64,000 nucleotides of DNA from an uncultured Oscillospiraceae bacterium (GTDB taxonomy: Bacteria; Bacillota; Clostridia; Oscillospirales; Oscillospiraceae): NCBI GenBank assembly GCA_934630495.1, contig CAKTVW010000001.1, positions 40,276-104,275 on the forward strand. The letters are read 5' to 3'. Position 1 is the first letter of the stretch, and each line of letters begins with the position of its first letter. Of the stretch, positions 1 through 8,000 are shown piece by piece. Position numbers and translations under genes: made by a program. The notes under the pieces were generated by a model, which ran no database searches, was not told the DNA's origin, and saw nothing but the letters and a program-made list of their open reading frames with translations.

Positions 1-237
1 GTCGTCTTCGTCGTCCTCGTCCATGAGGAAGTCCTCGATGGCATCCAGATCGTCCTCGATCTCGTCCAGCTCGTCGGAAACGGCGATGGCATTTTCCTCA
101 AGGACTGCCAGAGAAGCCGTCATTTCCTGAAGCAGGTCCACGATCCCGGAGATCATTTTGCCCTCGGGCGCTTCCTTGTTCAGATTCAGACCATCCATCA
201 GGCCCTTCAGATAAGCGGATTTTTCAGAGAGAGTCAT
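1..237 (-). CDS. CD1247-type N-terminal domain protein, partial at window edge
   Basis: The visible 79 residues begin MTLSEKSAYLKGLMDGLNL and run into a helical, strongly acidic stretch ending in repeated Asp/Glu at the window edge. This matches the N-terminal domain of the clostridial CD1247 family, small proteins of unknown function that often carry a zinc ribbon further on. The rest lies outside the window. The ATG has a good ribosome site (AAAGGAG, 6 nt spacing) and follows efp by 22 bp, so it is the last visible gene of the yqeG-pepP-efp operon. No biochemical role can be stated. Confidence 0.7.
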   Translation of the reverse strand, partial: MTLSEKSAYLKGLMDGLNLNKEAPEGKMISGIVDLLQEMTASLAVLEENAIAVSDELDEIEDDLDAIEDFLMDEDDEDD

Positions 238-259
238 GTCGTTCTCCTTTCGTCAGCAC

Positions 260-823
260 TCAGCTCTTGGCACGGCCAAGATATTCGCCGGTGCGCGTGT
301 CAATAGAAATACGGTCGCCTTCGTTGATGAACAGAGGAACCTTGACCTCAGCGCCGGTTTCGACGGTGGCGGGCTTCAGGGTGTTGGTCGCGGTGTTGCC
401 TGCCAGACCCGGCTCGGTCTTGGTGACCTCAAGATCCACAAAATTCGGAGCTTCGACGCTGAAAACGCTGCCCTTGTAGGACAGGACGGTGCACTGGTCG
501 TTCTCCTTGACAAAGCGGAAGCTGCCGTCGAGAATGTCCTTATTGACCGGCGTCATTTCATAGGTCTCGTTATCCATGAAGTAGTACAGATCGCCGTCGT
601 TATAAGAATAGTCCATCTTGCGGCGCTCGATATACGCGGTGGGATACTTGTCGTTCGGGTTGAAGGTCGTTTCGGTAACGCCGCCGGTAATGACGTTGCG
701 CATCTTGACGCGGACGAAGGCTGCGCCCTTGCCGGGCTTGACATGCTGAAATTCGACGATCTGCATGACCTTGCCGTCCATGTCAAAGGTTACGCCGTTA
801 CGAAAGTCGCTGACAGAAATCAT
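260..823 (-). CDS. efp: Translation elongation factor P
   Basis: EF-P binds the ribosome between P and E sites and relieves stalling at polyproline stretches. The 187-residue length is standard. The N-terminal KOW-like domain carries the loop VKPGKGAAF with Lys32 at the tip, the position modified in many bacteria; two OB-like domains follow, ending in GDRISIDTRTGEYLGRAKS, typical of the family. An AGGAGG site precedes the ATG. It sits about 100 bp after the M24 peptidase gene, the usual Firmicute arrangement. No modification enzyme gene is seen nearby. Confidence 0.97.
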   Translation of the reverse strand: MISVSDFRNGVTFDMDGKVMQIVEFQHVKPGKGAAFVRVKMRNVITGGVTETTFNPNDKYPTAYIERRKMDYSYNDGDLYYFMDNETYEMTPVNKDILDGSFRFVKENDQCTVLSYKGSVFSVEAPNFVDLEVTKTEPGLAGNTATNTLKPATVETGAEVKVPLFINEGDRISIDTRTGEYLGRAKS

Positions 824-925
824 ATATTTGTCCTCCTATTTTCCCTCTTACGGGCGAATGTATACATAGTACTTCCCTATTTTAACCGATAGGAAAGAAA
901 AATGCAAGTCTTTCTTCTGATTTCC

Positions 926-1990
926 TTACAGAATCAGCAAATCTTTCGGACTTTTCGTAAGAACACGGCATCCGTTTTCTTCAAACACAACGACATCCTC
1001 GATGCGTACGCCGAACTTGCCGGGAATGTAGATGCCCGGCTCGGCGGAAACGACGGCATGGAGCGGGATCGGCTCCTCGTTGCGCATATTGCAGTTCGGA
1101 TTTTCGTGGATCTCAAGGCCGAGACTGTGGCCGTAGCTGTGCGTAAAGTACGGACCGTACCCGGCATCGGCGATCACCTGTCTTGCGGCACCGTCGACCG
1201 CCTTGCCGCTGACGCCCGCCTTGGAAACGGCAATACCCGCAAGCTGCGCCTTCAGGACCGTATTGTAGACCTCCCGCATTTCGTCCGTCGCATGTCCCAG
1301 CGCAACGGTACGGGTCATATCGGAGCAGTAGCCCTGATAGAGGACGCCGAAGTCCATCGTGATAAAATCGCCCTTCTGCAGTCTGCGCTCACCGGGGACG
1401 CCGTGCGGCATACTGGTATTGGGTCCGGAAACAACGATCGGATCAAAGGAAAGGCCCTCGCCGCCGTTTTTATACAGGCAGTAGATCAGCTCGGCCGCAA
1501 GCTCCTTCTCGGTCATTCCCTCGCGGATACGCGTACAGACCTCGGTAAAGGCCTTGTCCGTGATCTCCTGCGCCTTCTCCATTCGCTCAAGCTCCCAGGC
1601 GTCCTTGGAGTAACGGAAGGGATTGATCGCGTTCTGCATCGGGACAAACTCGGCGTTGAGCACCTCTTCAAACTGCTTCAGCTCCGCGACGGTCAGATAG
1701 TTTTCCTCATAGCCCAGCTCGGTGATGCCCTCTGCGGCCAGCACCTCATTGACGGCAGACGAGAGGCTTTTGTTTGCGCCGATCTCCACAACACGGAAGC
1801 CGTGGATGTTATTCTGCGCCGACTCGATATAGCGTCCGTCGGTAAAATAATACGCACCATTTTTCCCGATGACGGCATACCCCTCGGCAATGTCGAACTG
1901 CGCGGCATACATGCGGCTGTAGCGCGAGGTCAGGAACAATCCGGCAGCCTCGTTTTTCAGCACGGAGCGGTACTTTTCAAGATTTGTCAT
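926..1990 (-). CDS. pepP: M24 family Xaa-Pro aminopeptidase
   Basis: A 354-residue cytosolic metallopeptidase of the creatinase/prolidase fold that removes N-terminal residues before proline. An N-terminal creatinase-like domain (about residues 1-125) precedes the catalytic domain. The five metal ligands are visible: Asp in TMDFGVLYQGYCSDMTR (two Asp), His in THSYGHSLGLEIHE, Glu in SAEPGIYI and Glu in VRIEDVVV. The start overlaps the yqeG stop by 4 bp, so the two are translationally coupled, and efp follows. Whether it prefers dipeptides (PepQ-like) or longer peptides cannot be read from sequence. Confidence 0.93.
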   Translation of the reverse strand: MTNLEKYRSVLKNEAAGLFLTSRYSRMYAAQFDIAEGYAVIGKNGAYYFTDGRYIESAQNNIHGFRVVEIGANKSLSSAVNEVLAAEGITELGYEENYLTVAELKQFEEVLNAEFVPMQNAINPFRYSKDAWELERMEKAQEITDKAFTEVCTRIREGMTEKELAAELIYCLYKNGGEGLSFDPIVVSGPNTSMPHGVPGERRLQKGDFITMDFGVLYQGYCSDMTRTVALGHATDEMREVYNTVLKAQLAGIAVSKAGVSGKAVDGAARQVIADAGYGPYFTHSYGHSLGLEIHENPNCNMRNEEPIPLHAVVSAEPGIYIPGKFGVRIEDVVVFEENGCRVLTKSPKDLLIL

Positions 1991-2487
1991 TTTGTTACTC
2001 TCCTTTTCTCCGACATGGCCAAAAAGGGCAGCTCCAGCAGGTGCCGCAGCTTGAGCCAGACGGTGTGATTATGTATGGATCGTACATGAAGCGCCGTCAC
2101 GCCCGCCAGATTCGCGCCCAGCACGTCGGTATAGATCTGGTCGCCGACAAGCGCGGTCTCGGCACGGTCGGCGCGGAAACGTGCCATTGCTTCCCTGATG
2201 CCTCGGACGCCGGGCTTCGCGGCTCGGGTCACACAGGGTATACCGTATTCCTCGGAAAACCTCGGCACACGGGGCTTTCGGCTGTTGGAGACGATGTACA
2301 GCGTGATCCCCGCCGCCTTCATGCGCACGAGCCATGCAAGCAGCTCCGGTGTCGGCACGTCCGTCGTATACGGCAGCATCGTATTGTCAAAATCCATCAG
2401 CAGCAGCGAGATACCGTGGGCGGAAAGCAGCTCCGGCGTGATGTCTGTGAGCCGTTCAAAGCGCAGGGTCGGTAAGAATGACAGCAT
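1987..2487 (-). CDS. yqeG: YqeG family HAD-IIIA phosphatase
   Basis: A 166-residue HAD-superfamily protein. Motif I is LLMDFDNTMLPY (nucleophile Asp and acid Asp), motif II lies in TLYIVSNSRKPR, and motif III/IV is LVGDQIYTDVLGANLAG. YqeG is related to mitochondrial PGP phosphatases (GEP4/PTPMT-like function proposed in plants and fungi), but the bacterial substrate is not settled. It is the first gene of the yqeG-pepP-efp operon. The ribosome site before the ATG is weak. An inverted repeat lies upstream at 2562-2604. Confidence 0.9.
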   Translation of the reverse strand: MLSFLPTLRFERLTDITPELLSAHGISLLLMDFDNTMLPYTTDVPTPELLAWLVRMKAAGITLYIVSNSRKPRVPRFSEEYGIPCVTRAAKPGVRGIREAMARFRADRAETALVGDQIYTDVLGANLAGVTALHVRSIHNHTVWLKLRHLLELPFLAMSEKRRVTK

Positions 2488-2561
2488 AAACTTCTCAACA
2501 ATCCAATAAAATTGATTGGGAAGTCTGCGATCTCCGGCGAGTCAAACAGCCATGGTTATCG

Positions 2562-2604
2562 CAAGACTTTCTTCGGAAGAAGCGTCGCTTCTTCGTTCGT
2601 CTTG
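2562..2604. repeat. Nested inverted repeat between divergent genes
   Basis: An inner stem GAAGAAGCG (2576-2584) pairs perfectly with 2586-2594 across one base, and an outer pair CAAGAC (2562-2567) matches GTCTTG (2599-2604). It lies between the divergent yqeG and the gene at 2634, with no T-run, so it is more likely an operator or remnant palindrome than a terminator. Confidence 0.45.
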
Positions 2605-2633
2605 ATTATACCACCGATTGGGAGGTTTGTCTA

Positions 2634-3314
2634 TTGCCGATCCCCTTGTATTATGCCGCAAATTGGAAAGAAATTGTGAACAATTCAAAGAAGCGCTGGG
2701 CGCAGACGGGTTTCGGCTTCAATGCCGACGGAAGCGCGCGGATCCCGCAGCACGTCGTTCCCGGTATGCCGTGCGTGATCGACGACGCCGTTCTGCCCGA
2801 GATCTCGGAGGAAGCCGTTCAGACTCTGTCGCAGTATTGCGTAAACGGCTGCTATCTCGACTTTGAGCGGCCCGTCTCGGAGCGGCACCGCTCATTGCTT
2901 CGGCTGCTGCGCGGCCGCACGAGCCGCTCGAAGCTGTTTGCCGTCCCGGCGCGGTTTGCCGCCGAAGGAATGCAGCCCGTGCTCTCCTGCCCGACACCTT
3001 GCAATAGCTGGGAAGCATTTCTGAGCAGCGCGGAACGGCGCTTTCCCACCGGCTGGATGCTGGAGCTGATCCCGTGGGATCGGTTCGTTCCCGGCCCGGG
3101 CGGAAACGCAGCCCTGCCTGCAAAGCGGCTTTCGCAAGCGGTTTGCTATCTGAGAACCGAGAAAAACGGCGTTCGTTACTACGATACGCCCGAAACGCTG
3201 CAAGCAAAGCTTTCCATGGCGGAGCGCCGCCGCTGTGTCGCAGCGATCGGCCTTTATCAGGAGCTTGCCGCTCTCTCCGCTCCGCCTGCACGGCGTGAGG
3301 CGCATAGGCCCTGA
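2634..3314 (+). CDS. Unrecognised 226-residue protein
   Basis: I do not recognise this family. The protein is soluble-looking with no signal peptide and no membrane segments. It opens MPIPLYYAANWKEIVNN and contains CVIDDAVLPEIS, NGCYLDFERP and a Trp/Pro-rich segment GWMLELIPWDRFVPGPGG. The alternation of hydrophobic strands ending in Asp/Glu (VIDD, YLDFERP) recalls a (beta/alpha) barrel of the glycosyl-hydrolase sort, but that is a guess. The start is TTG, chosen because GGGAGG lies 8 nt upstream. It ends 27 bp before the duplicated hairpin that flanks repeat copy 1. Confidence 0.75.
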   Translation: MPIPLYYAANWKEIVNNSKKRWAQTGFGFNADGSARIPQHVVPGMPCVIDDAVLPEISEEAVQTLSQYCVNGCYLDFERPVSERHRSLLRLLRGRTSRSKLFAVPARFAAEGMQPVLSCPTPCNSWEAFLSSAERRFPTGWMLELIPWDRFVPGPGGNAALPAKRLSQAVCYLRTEKNGVRYYDTPETLQAKLSMAERRRCVAAIGLYQELAALSAPPARREAHRP

Positions 3315-3721
3315 TCTCTTTCGGAGATCGCACCAAAACACGTCTGCCGCAGCAGTTTGGCAACTGCTGCGGCAGATCAGACTGTCAAAAAAGTCCGTAA
3401 TCGTCAAAATCGGCTAACTTTTTAACAGATTTTTACTATCTGAGTTTTGGTTCAAAAAACGAGATATTCCGAACTATATAATGTGAAATCTGCTTGCTTT
3501 GCACGGATTTTGACTTACTGCGCAACTCACGCCCTACCGTACCTATGTACGCCGACGGGCGTGAGTTGCTTGTCTTCCGAACTTTTTAGCAGTCTGCCAG
3601 CGTGTCGAAAAGGGTTTTTCGACACGCTGGTCTGCCGCAGCAGTTTGGCAACTGCTGCGGCAGATTATAGCTGTTTTAAAGCTGCGCGGCGCTTCTCGAG
3701 GCCATCGGCGCTTTCCGCGCC
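3315..3721. other. Intergenic region filled by terminator hairpin, repeat element copy 1 and second hairpin copy
   Basis: This 407-bp interval between convergent genes holds no gene. It contains the hairpin at 3343-3376 (15-bp perfect stem, loop TGGC), the repeat element 3378-3629, and an exact second copy of the hairpin at 3631-3664. Confidence 0.85.
3378..3629 (+). mobile_element. Hairpin-flanked repeat element, copy 1 (252 bp)
   Basis: The left end is CAGACTGTCAAAAAAGTCCG; the right end is a self-complementary hairpin (3598-3629) whose outer arm, read on the other strand, is CAGCGTGTCGAAAAACCC, so the two ends form imperfect terminal inverted repeats. An inner copy of the left end, inverted, ends at 3596. 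The core contains a 13-bp perfect stem GCAACTCACGCCC (3522-3534) / GGGCGTGAGTTGC (3557-3569) with GTAC-GTAC nested in its loop. The element is bracketed by an exact 36-bp direct repeat (3342-3377 and 3630-3665) that is itself a 15-bp-stem hairpin, probably the bidirectional terminator of the two convergent genes. No transposase is encoded. Confidence 0.85.
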
Positions 3722-4330
3722 TTACCGATGGAGCGCGCGGGCAACGCCGCGGCTGATCGCCGTGCCGAGCACCGCGCAGACCAGCGCCTCGACAAGCCCT
3801 TGAACGCCGACAAACAAGAGGACAAATTCAAGGATGCTCTTCGAGCCGAGCGCTCCGGCGATGCCCTGAATATAATCCGTTGCATAGAAGCAGAGGCAGA
3901 GTGCCGTCATAAACAGCACCGTGTTGAGCAGTGCGCCGCTGAGGCTGGCCGCGCCGTAAGACAGCAGCGCATATTTCTTCGTGCGAAGCTTACGGTCAAG
4001 TCCCTTAAAAATCAGGCCGCAGAGCCACCCCATCAGCGTTCTCGTCGGAACACAGACGAGAAACGTCAGGAACGGGTTAATGCCCAGCAGCATCGCGCCG
4101 AACTCGCTTTTTCCGAAGCATTCGTAAAAGCTGACGAGGCCGAACGCAAGTCCCATGATCGCGCCGCCGGACGGTCCGATCAGGATCGCCGCCAGAATGA
4201 CCGGAACCTGCATAATGGTCATTTCAAGTCCGAAGGTTTTGAACATTCCGAGTCCGGTGACCTCAAGCAAAAGCAGGATCGCCAGCAGGACTGCCAGCTC
4301 GGTTAACCGCAGTATGGATTCTTTTTTCAA
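3722..4330 (-). CDS. ECF transporter S component (PanT-like)
   Basis: A 202-residue membrane protein with about six hydrophobic helices. The segment MTIMQVPVILAAILIGPSGGAIMGLAFGL is typical of substrate-binding subunits of energy-coupling-factor vitamin importers, especially those annotated as pantothenate-type. The shared EcfA/T module is not in the window. I chose the TTG at 4330 because GGAGGAAC lies just upstream; an upstream in-frame ATG would add 32 non-hydrophobic residues without a ribosome site. It follows ftsK by 123 bp, and that leader folds (see 4331-4453). The substrate is inferred only from resemblance. Confidence 0.85.
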   Translation of the reverse strand: MKKESILRLTELAVLLAILLLLEVTGLGMFKTFGLEMTIMQVPVILAAILIGPSGGAIMGLAFGLVSFYECFGKSEFGAMLLGINPFLTFLVCVPTRTLMGWLCGLIFKGLDRKLRTKKYALLSYGAASLSGALLNTVLFMTALCLCFYATDYIQGIAGALGSKSILEFVLLFVGVQGLVEALVCAVLGTAISRGVARALHR

Positions 4331-4453
4331 TTTTGTTCCTCCTATGCTGTCGCTCCCGTCCATGCGGGATGCAACGCCGTTTGGTAATATTTGAAAGCCC
4401 CGGCTCTTCGGCTGCTTTGCGGTCAAAGCGCCGGGAGATTTCCGATAATACGG
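4331..4453 (-). promoter_or_regulatory. Structured leader of the ECF S-component gene, class not recognised
   Basis: On the minus strand an outer stem CCCGGC/GCCGGG encloses GCTTT/AAAGC, followed by a second hairpin CCCG/CGGG just before the ribosome site. Vitamin ECF genes are often riboswitch-controlled, but I could not match the THF, TPP, FMN, cobalamin or preQ1 consensus. It may be an intrinsic terminator of ftsK or an unrecognised leader. Confidence 0.3.
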
Positions 4454-7051
4454 TCAGGGGATTTCTTCCTCGACCGGCGGATTATAGGTCCCGTTCTGCA
4501 TCTGCTCCCACTGCTCCTTCGTAATCAGGAGCTGACGCGGCTTCGCGCCCTCAAACGGACCGACGATCCCGCGTTCCTCCATTTCGTCGACGATTCGCGC
4601 GGCGCGGGCATAGCCGAGCTTCAGGCGCCGCTGGAGCATGGAAACGGACGCCTGTCCGGTCTCCAGAATGACCTCAACTGCGGCGGGCAGCAGCTCGTCA
4701 CCCTCCTGCGTCTCGGCGGAGCCGCGATCGGAGCCGCCGGAGGATTTTCCGCCGCTCTGCTCCGCGCGCTTCTCGATCTGTTCCATGATCTCTTCGGAAT
4801 AATCGCTCTCGGTGCGCGTCTTGATCGCGTTGACGACCGACTGGACCTCCTCGTCGGTAATAAAGCAGCCCTGTATCCGCTTGGGCTTTCCCTGCCCGAG
4901 CGGGGCGAAGAGCATATCGCCCTTGCCGACAAGCTTTTCTGCGCCCTGCGTATCAAGGATGATGCGCGATTCCATCGCGGAGGACACCGCAAAGGCAATA
5001 CGCGAAGGGATATTGGCCTTCATCAGGCCGGTAATGACATCGGAGGACGGACGCTGCGTCGCGATCACCAGATGGATGCCGGAGGCGCGGCCCATCTGCG
5101 CAATGCGGCAGATCGACTCCTCGACCTCCTTGGCCGCGACCAGCATCAGGTCCGCCAGCTCGTCGATCACGACCACGATCTGCTCCATCTGCTTTTGGTC
5201 CGGGTCGCCGCGGACGGCCTTATTGTACGATTCCAGATCGCGCACGCCCATATCCGACATCAGGCGGTAGCGGCGCATCATTTCCGTGACCGTCCACTGC
5301 AAAGCGCCCGCCGCCTTTTTCGGGTCCGTGACGACCGGAATGAGCAAATGCGGGATGCCGTTGTAGACGCCCAGCTCGACCATCTTCGGGTCGACCATAA
5401 TGAGGCGGACCTCGTCGGGCTTGGCCTTGTAAAGCAGCGAAACGATCAGCGTATTCATGCAGACCGATTTACCGGAGCCGGTCGTGCCGGCGATCAGCAT
5501 GTGCGGCAGCTTGGAAATATCGCCCACGATGCAGTTGCCGCTGATATCCTTGCCGACGGCAAAGGAAATCTTGGACTTGCTGTTGCGGAAGGCCAGAGAA
5601 TCGATGACCTCGCGGGCATAGACGGTATTGACGGTTTTATTCGGCACCTCGATGCCGACGACGGATATCTTATCGGGGATCGCGGAAATACGGACGCCCG
5701 TTGCGCCCAGAGAAAGCGCGATGTCGTCGGAAAGATTCGTGATCTTGGAAAGCTTGACGCCCGGGTCAAGCTCCAGCTCGTAGCGCGTAACGGACGGGCC
5801 GCGGATCACGTCGACAATATGCGGTTCGATGCCGAAGCTCTTGAGCGCATCGGCAAGGCGCTTGGAATTTTCGCGCATCTCTCCGGTCGCATCCACGGTG
5901 CTCTGCGTCCGAAGGTGCAGAAGAGATACCGGCGGGTAGACATATTCAGGAGCCGCTTCGGCCTTTTCTTCGGTTTTCTCCTCGATCTCCCGCGTGACCT
6001 CGGCCGCGCTCTCCTCGACATCGGCTCGTTTCAGCTTTTCGGTCTTCGGCTCCGTTTTCGGGTCCAGCACGGGCATCCCGGAGATCGGATCAATCTTCGT
6101 GTCTTCGGCAGGCATCGGCGCAGGCTCAGACGCGGTCGGAGCGCTTACAGGCGTCGGCTCAGGGTCCTGAAGCTCGATCTCGTCGATCGTGACCTGATTC
6201 TTCGCGGCATCGATCGGAATATCAATCTCGGAGAGCTTCGGGTCGCGCGGCGGCGTCTGCTTTTTCTTCTCCGGCTTCGGCTCGGCGGCCTGCGCAGCTT
6301 CCTCGGGCTTTGCCGCCTTACGGTCGTCGGACGGCTCGTCCACCGGCACGTCGATCTCCGCCTTTGCTGCGCGGCGCTCTCTGTGCTCGATATATTTGTT
6401 GGCCACATGGTTCACGATCCGCTCGGCGGGGTCGACCTCCGGCTCCTCCGGCTTTTCATCTGTCGACAGCTTCGGGCGGTTCTTGATCGCCGAGATGAGG
6501 CTGTCGACCGTAATGCGCAGGAACGTGAGGCATTGCAGAAGCAGCAGAAGCGTCAGCACGATGATCGCGCCGGCCTTCATGATAGCGGCCTCAAGTCCTT
6601 CCGCGATCAGGCCGCTGATAACGCCGCCGCCCCACTCGCGGCCGTTCATCCATAGCTCCTTCAGCCCAAGCTTATAATCTACACCCGAGATCGCCTCATA
6701 GCAGACATGCGTCAGCGCCGAGATCGTCAGGACGAGGGTCAGCAGGCAGAAGATCCGCAGGCGCACCGGACGTCCCTTACTGCGGAACAGGACGATCGCC
6801 ACGGCAATCAAAAACAGCGGCAGTATGTATCTGCCGACCTGCCCGATCAGGCCGCAGACGACCTTTACGCAGGTTGCGATAAGAAATGCGTCCGTGTTCA
6901 CATAGCACAAAAGGCCGAACAGCGCGAGGATCACGCACAAAACGCCCCACAGCTCCCGGCGGTTTTTCGGCGGCTCTTTCGCCTTCTTAACGGACTTGGC
7001 AGCCTGTGTAGGCTTCTTGCGGGGCTTTGCGGTAGTTTTTTCCTTAGCCAA
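4454..7051 (-). CDS. ftsK: DNA translocase FtsK/SpoIIIE
   Basis: An 865-residue septal DNA pump that moves chromosomal DNA at division or into the forespore. Four hydrophobic segments lie at roughly residues 34-175, followed by a charged Pro/Glu/Lys-rich linker (about 195-370) and the RecA-like motor with Walker A AGTTGSGKS at 521-529 and Walker B-type LIMVDPKMVEL. A C-terminal winged-helix gamma domain (about 795-855, SVSMLQRRLKLGYARAARI) would read orienting sequences. The start is TTG, supported by AAGGAGGTG with 6-nt spacing. The tepA-like gene upstream reproduces the Bacillus tepA-spoIIIE order. Whether it serves division, sporulation or both is not decidable here. Confidence 0.96.
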   Translation of the reverse strand: MAKEKTTAKPRKKPTQAAKSVKKAKEPPKNRRELWGVLCVILALFGLLCYVNTDAFLIATCVKVVCGLIGQVGRYILPLFLIAVAIVLFRSKGRPVRLRIFCLLTLVLTISALTHVCYEAISGVDYKLGLKELWMNGREWGGGVISGLIAEGLEAAIMKAGAIIVLTLLLLLQCLTFLRITVDSLISAIKNRPKLSTDEKPEEPEVDPAERIVNHVANKYIEHRERRAAKAEIDVPVDEPSDDRKAAKPEEAAQAAEPKPEKKKQTPPRDPKLSEIDIPIDAAKNQVTIDEIELQDPEPTPVSAPTASEPAPMPAEDTKIDPISGMPVLDPKTEPKTEKLKRADVEESAAEVTREIEEKTEEKAEAAPEYVYPPVSLLHLRTQSTVDATGEMRENSKRLADALKSFGIEPHIVDVIRGPSVTRYELELDPGVKLSKITNLSDDIALSLGATGVRISAIPDKISVVGIEVPNKTVNTVYAREVIDSLAFRNSKSKISFAVGKDISGNCIVGDISKLPHMLIAGTTGSGKSVCMNTLIVSLLYKAKPDEVRLIMVDPKMVELGVYNGIPHLLIPVVTDPKKAAGALQWTVTEMMRRYRLMSDMGVRDLESYNKAVRGDPDQKQMEQIVVVIDELADLMLVAAKEVEESICRIAQMGRASGIHLVIATQRPSSDVITGLMKANIPSRIAFAVSSAMESRIILDTQGAEKLVGKGDMLFAPLGQGKPKRIQGCFITDEEVQSVVNAIKTRTESDYSEEIMEQIEKRAEQSGGKSSGGSDRGSAETQEGDELLPAAVEVILETGQASVSMLQRRLKLGYARAARIVDEMEERGIVGPFEGAKPRQLLITKEQWEQMQNGTYNPPVEEEIP

Positions 7052-7103
7052 AACGGCACCTCCTTTTTGGAAACAGCGAAAAGACTGCTGTACGCCGTGT
7101 ATT

Positions 7104-7934
7104 TCAGGCGTTGATAAGCGCGAGGATCAGGACGATCGCCGCCGCGCCCCAGCAGTAAAACGAAAAAACCGAGAGCTTCTTGCGCATGGAAAGATAGCGG
7201 AAATACTGGATTGCCAGATAACCGGTGACGGAAGCCGTGAGCGCCGCGAGCAGCATAGCAAGCAGGATCATCCCGGAGAAACTGCCGAACACAAACGCGC
7301 GAATGAGATAGTAAAAGAATGCGGCGATCTGGTAGGCAAACGTGACGCGATAGGCAAATCTGAGGTTATACTGCTCGGAGAACCCGCAGACGCGGCCAAG
7401 GCAGATCGAGCTGCCGAACGAGGAAAGTCCGGGGAAAACAGAGGCCCCGCGCACGGCACCGATCAGAAGGACTTCAAAAAAGAGCGCGTTCTTTTCGGTT
7501 TTTTCCCCCTGCTTCCGCGCGGAGCATACCGCGATCAGCAGGGCGTTCACGGCAAATAGGAGCGCGATCAGCCGCGCGGAACCGAGCCGCTCCGCCCTCG
7601 AAGTAAAGATCAGCGAGATCAACATTGGCACAAGCGCACAGGCGCACAGCATTTTTTCTCTCCGCTCCAGCGGATCATAGCGTCCGGTGCGGCGCCGACC
7701 GCCGCGCGGCAGCGTGCGGCGCATGAACGGCGCAGCCTCGGAGCGCAGGCCCACGCGCAGCGCCAGCAGCACGCCGAGGCAAATCGCGGCGCGGACATAA
7801 TAGCCGCCGCCTTCGGCAAGGCCGGTCATGTGAAACGCACTTTTCAGGATCGCCGCATGTCCGTTAAATGAAATCGGCAGCAGCTCGGCAGCGCCGCCGA
7901 ACAGCGCATATACAACAGCTTCCCAGATTCTCAA
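7104..7934 (-). CDS. Degenerate undecaprenyl-diphosphatase (BacA/UppP)-like membrane protein
   Basis: A 276-residue polytopic protein with about eight hydrophobic segments. Motif one, AAELLPISFNGH, keeps Glu17 and His26 of the UppP signature GxxEFLPISSTGH. Motif two, PGLSSFGSS (168-176), has lost the catalytic Arg of PGxSRSG: Ser172 replaces Arg and Phe173 replaces Ser. In active UppP this Arg binds the diphosphate, so the protein may be inactive on C55-PP or have another role. The start is TTG with GAGGAG upstream. It sits between tepA-like and ftsK genes. Confidence 0.8.
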   Translation of the reverse strand: MRIWEAVVYALFGGAAELLPISFNGHAAILKSAFHMTGLAEGGGYYVRAAICLGVLLALRVGLRSEAAPFMRRTLPRGGRRRTGRYDPLERREKMLCACALVPMLISLIFTSRAERLGSARLIALLFAVNALLIAVCSARKQGEKTEKNALFFEVLLIGAVRGASVFPGLSSFGSSICLGRVCGFSEQYNLRFAYRVTFAYQIAAFFYYLIRAFVFGSFSGMILLAMLLAALTASVTGYLAIQYFRYLSMRKKLSVFSFYCWGAAAIVLILALINA

Positions 7935-8000
7935 GTCTTTGTCTCCTCTGTATTCTTTCGGGGATACAAAGTTTATTATAACATAGGGCTGATGAAATTT

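Noticed and set aside
3447..3803. Open frame through repeat copy 1, with nearly identical peptides in the other copies (about 8807-9238 minus, 28116-28298, 34038-34421)
   Set aside because: The shared peptide only reflects the shared non-coding repeat; it has no ribosome site, runs through hairpins and flanking unique DNA, and ends at different places in each copy.
4331..4453. THF, TPP or other known riboswitch ahead of the ECF gene
   Set aside because: None of the conserved core sequences of those classes could be matched.
4391..6655. 754-residue open frame antisense to ftsK
   Set aside because: Shadow of a high-GC coding strand; Arg/His/Leu-rich composition and no start signal. The same applies to other long antisense frames such as 16389-18329, 24657-26225 and 61092-62552.
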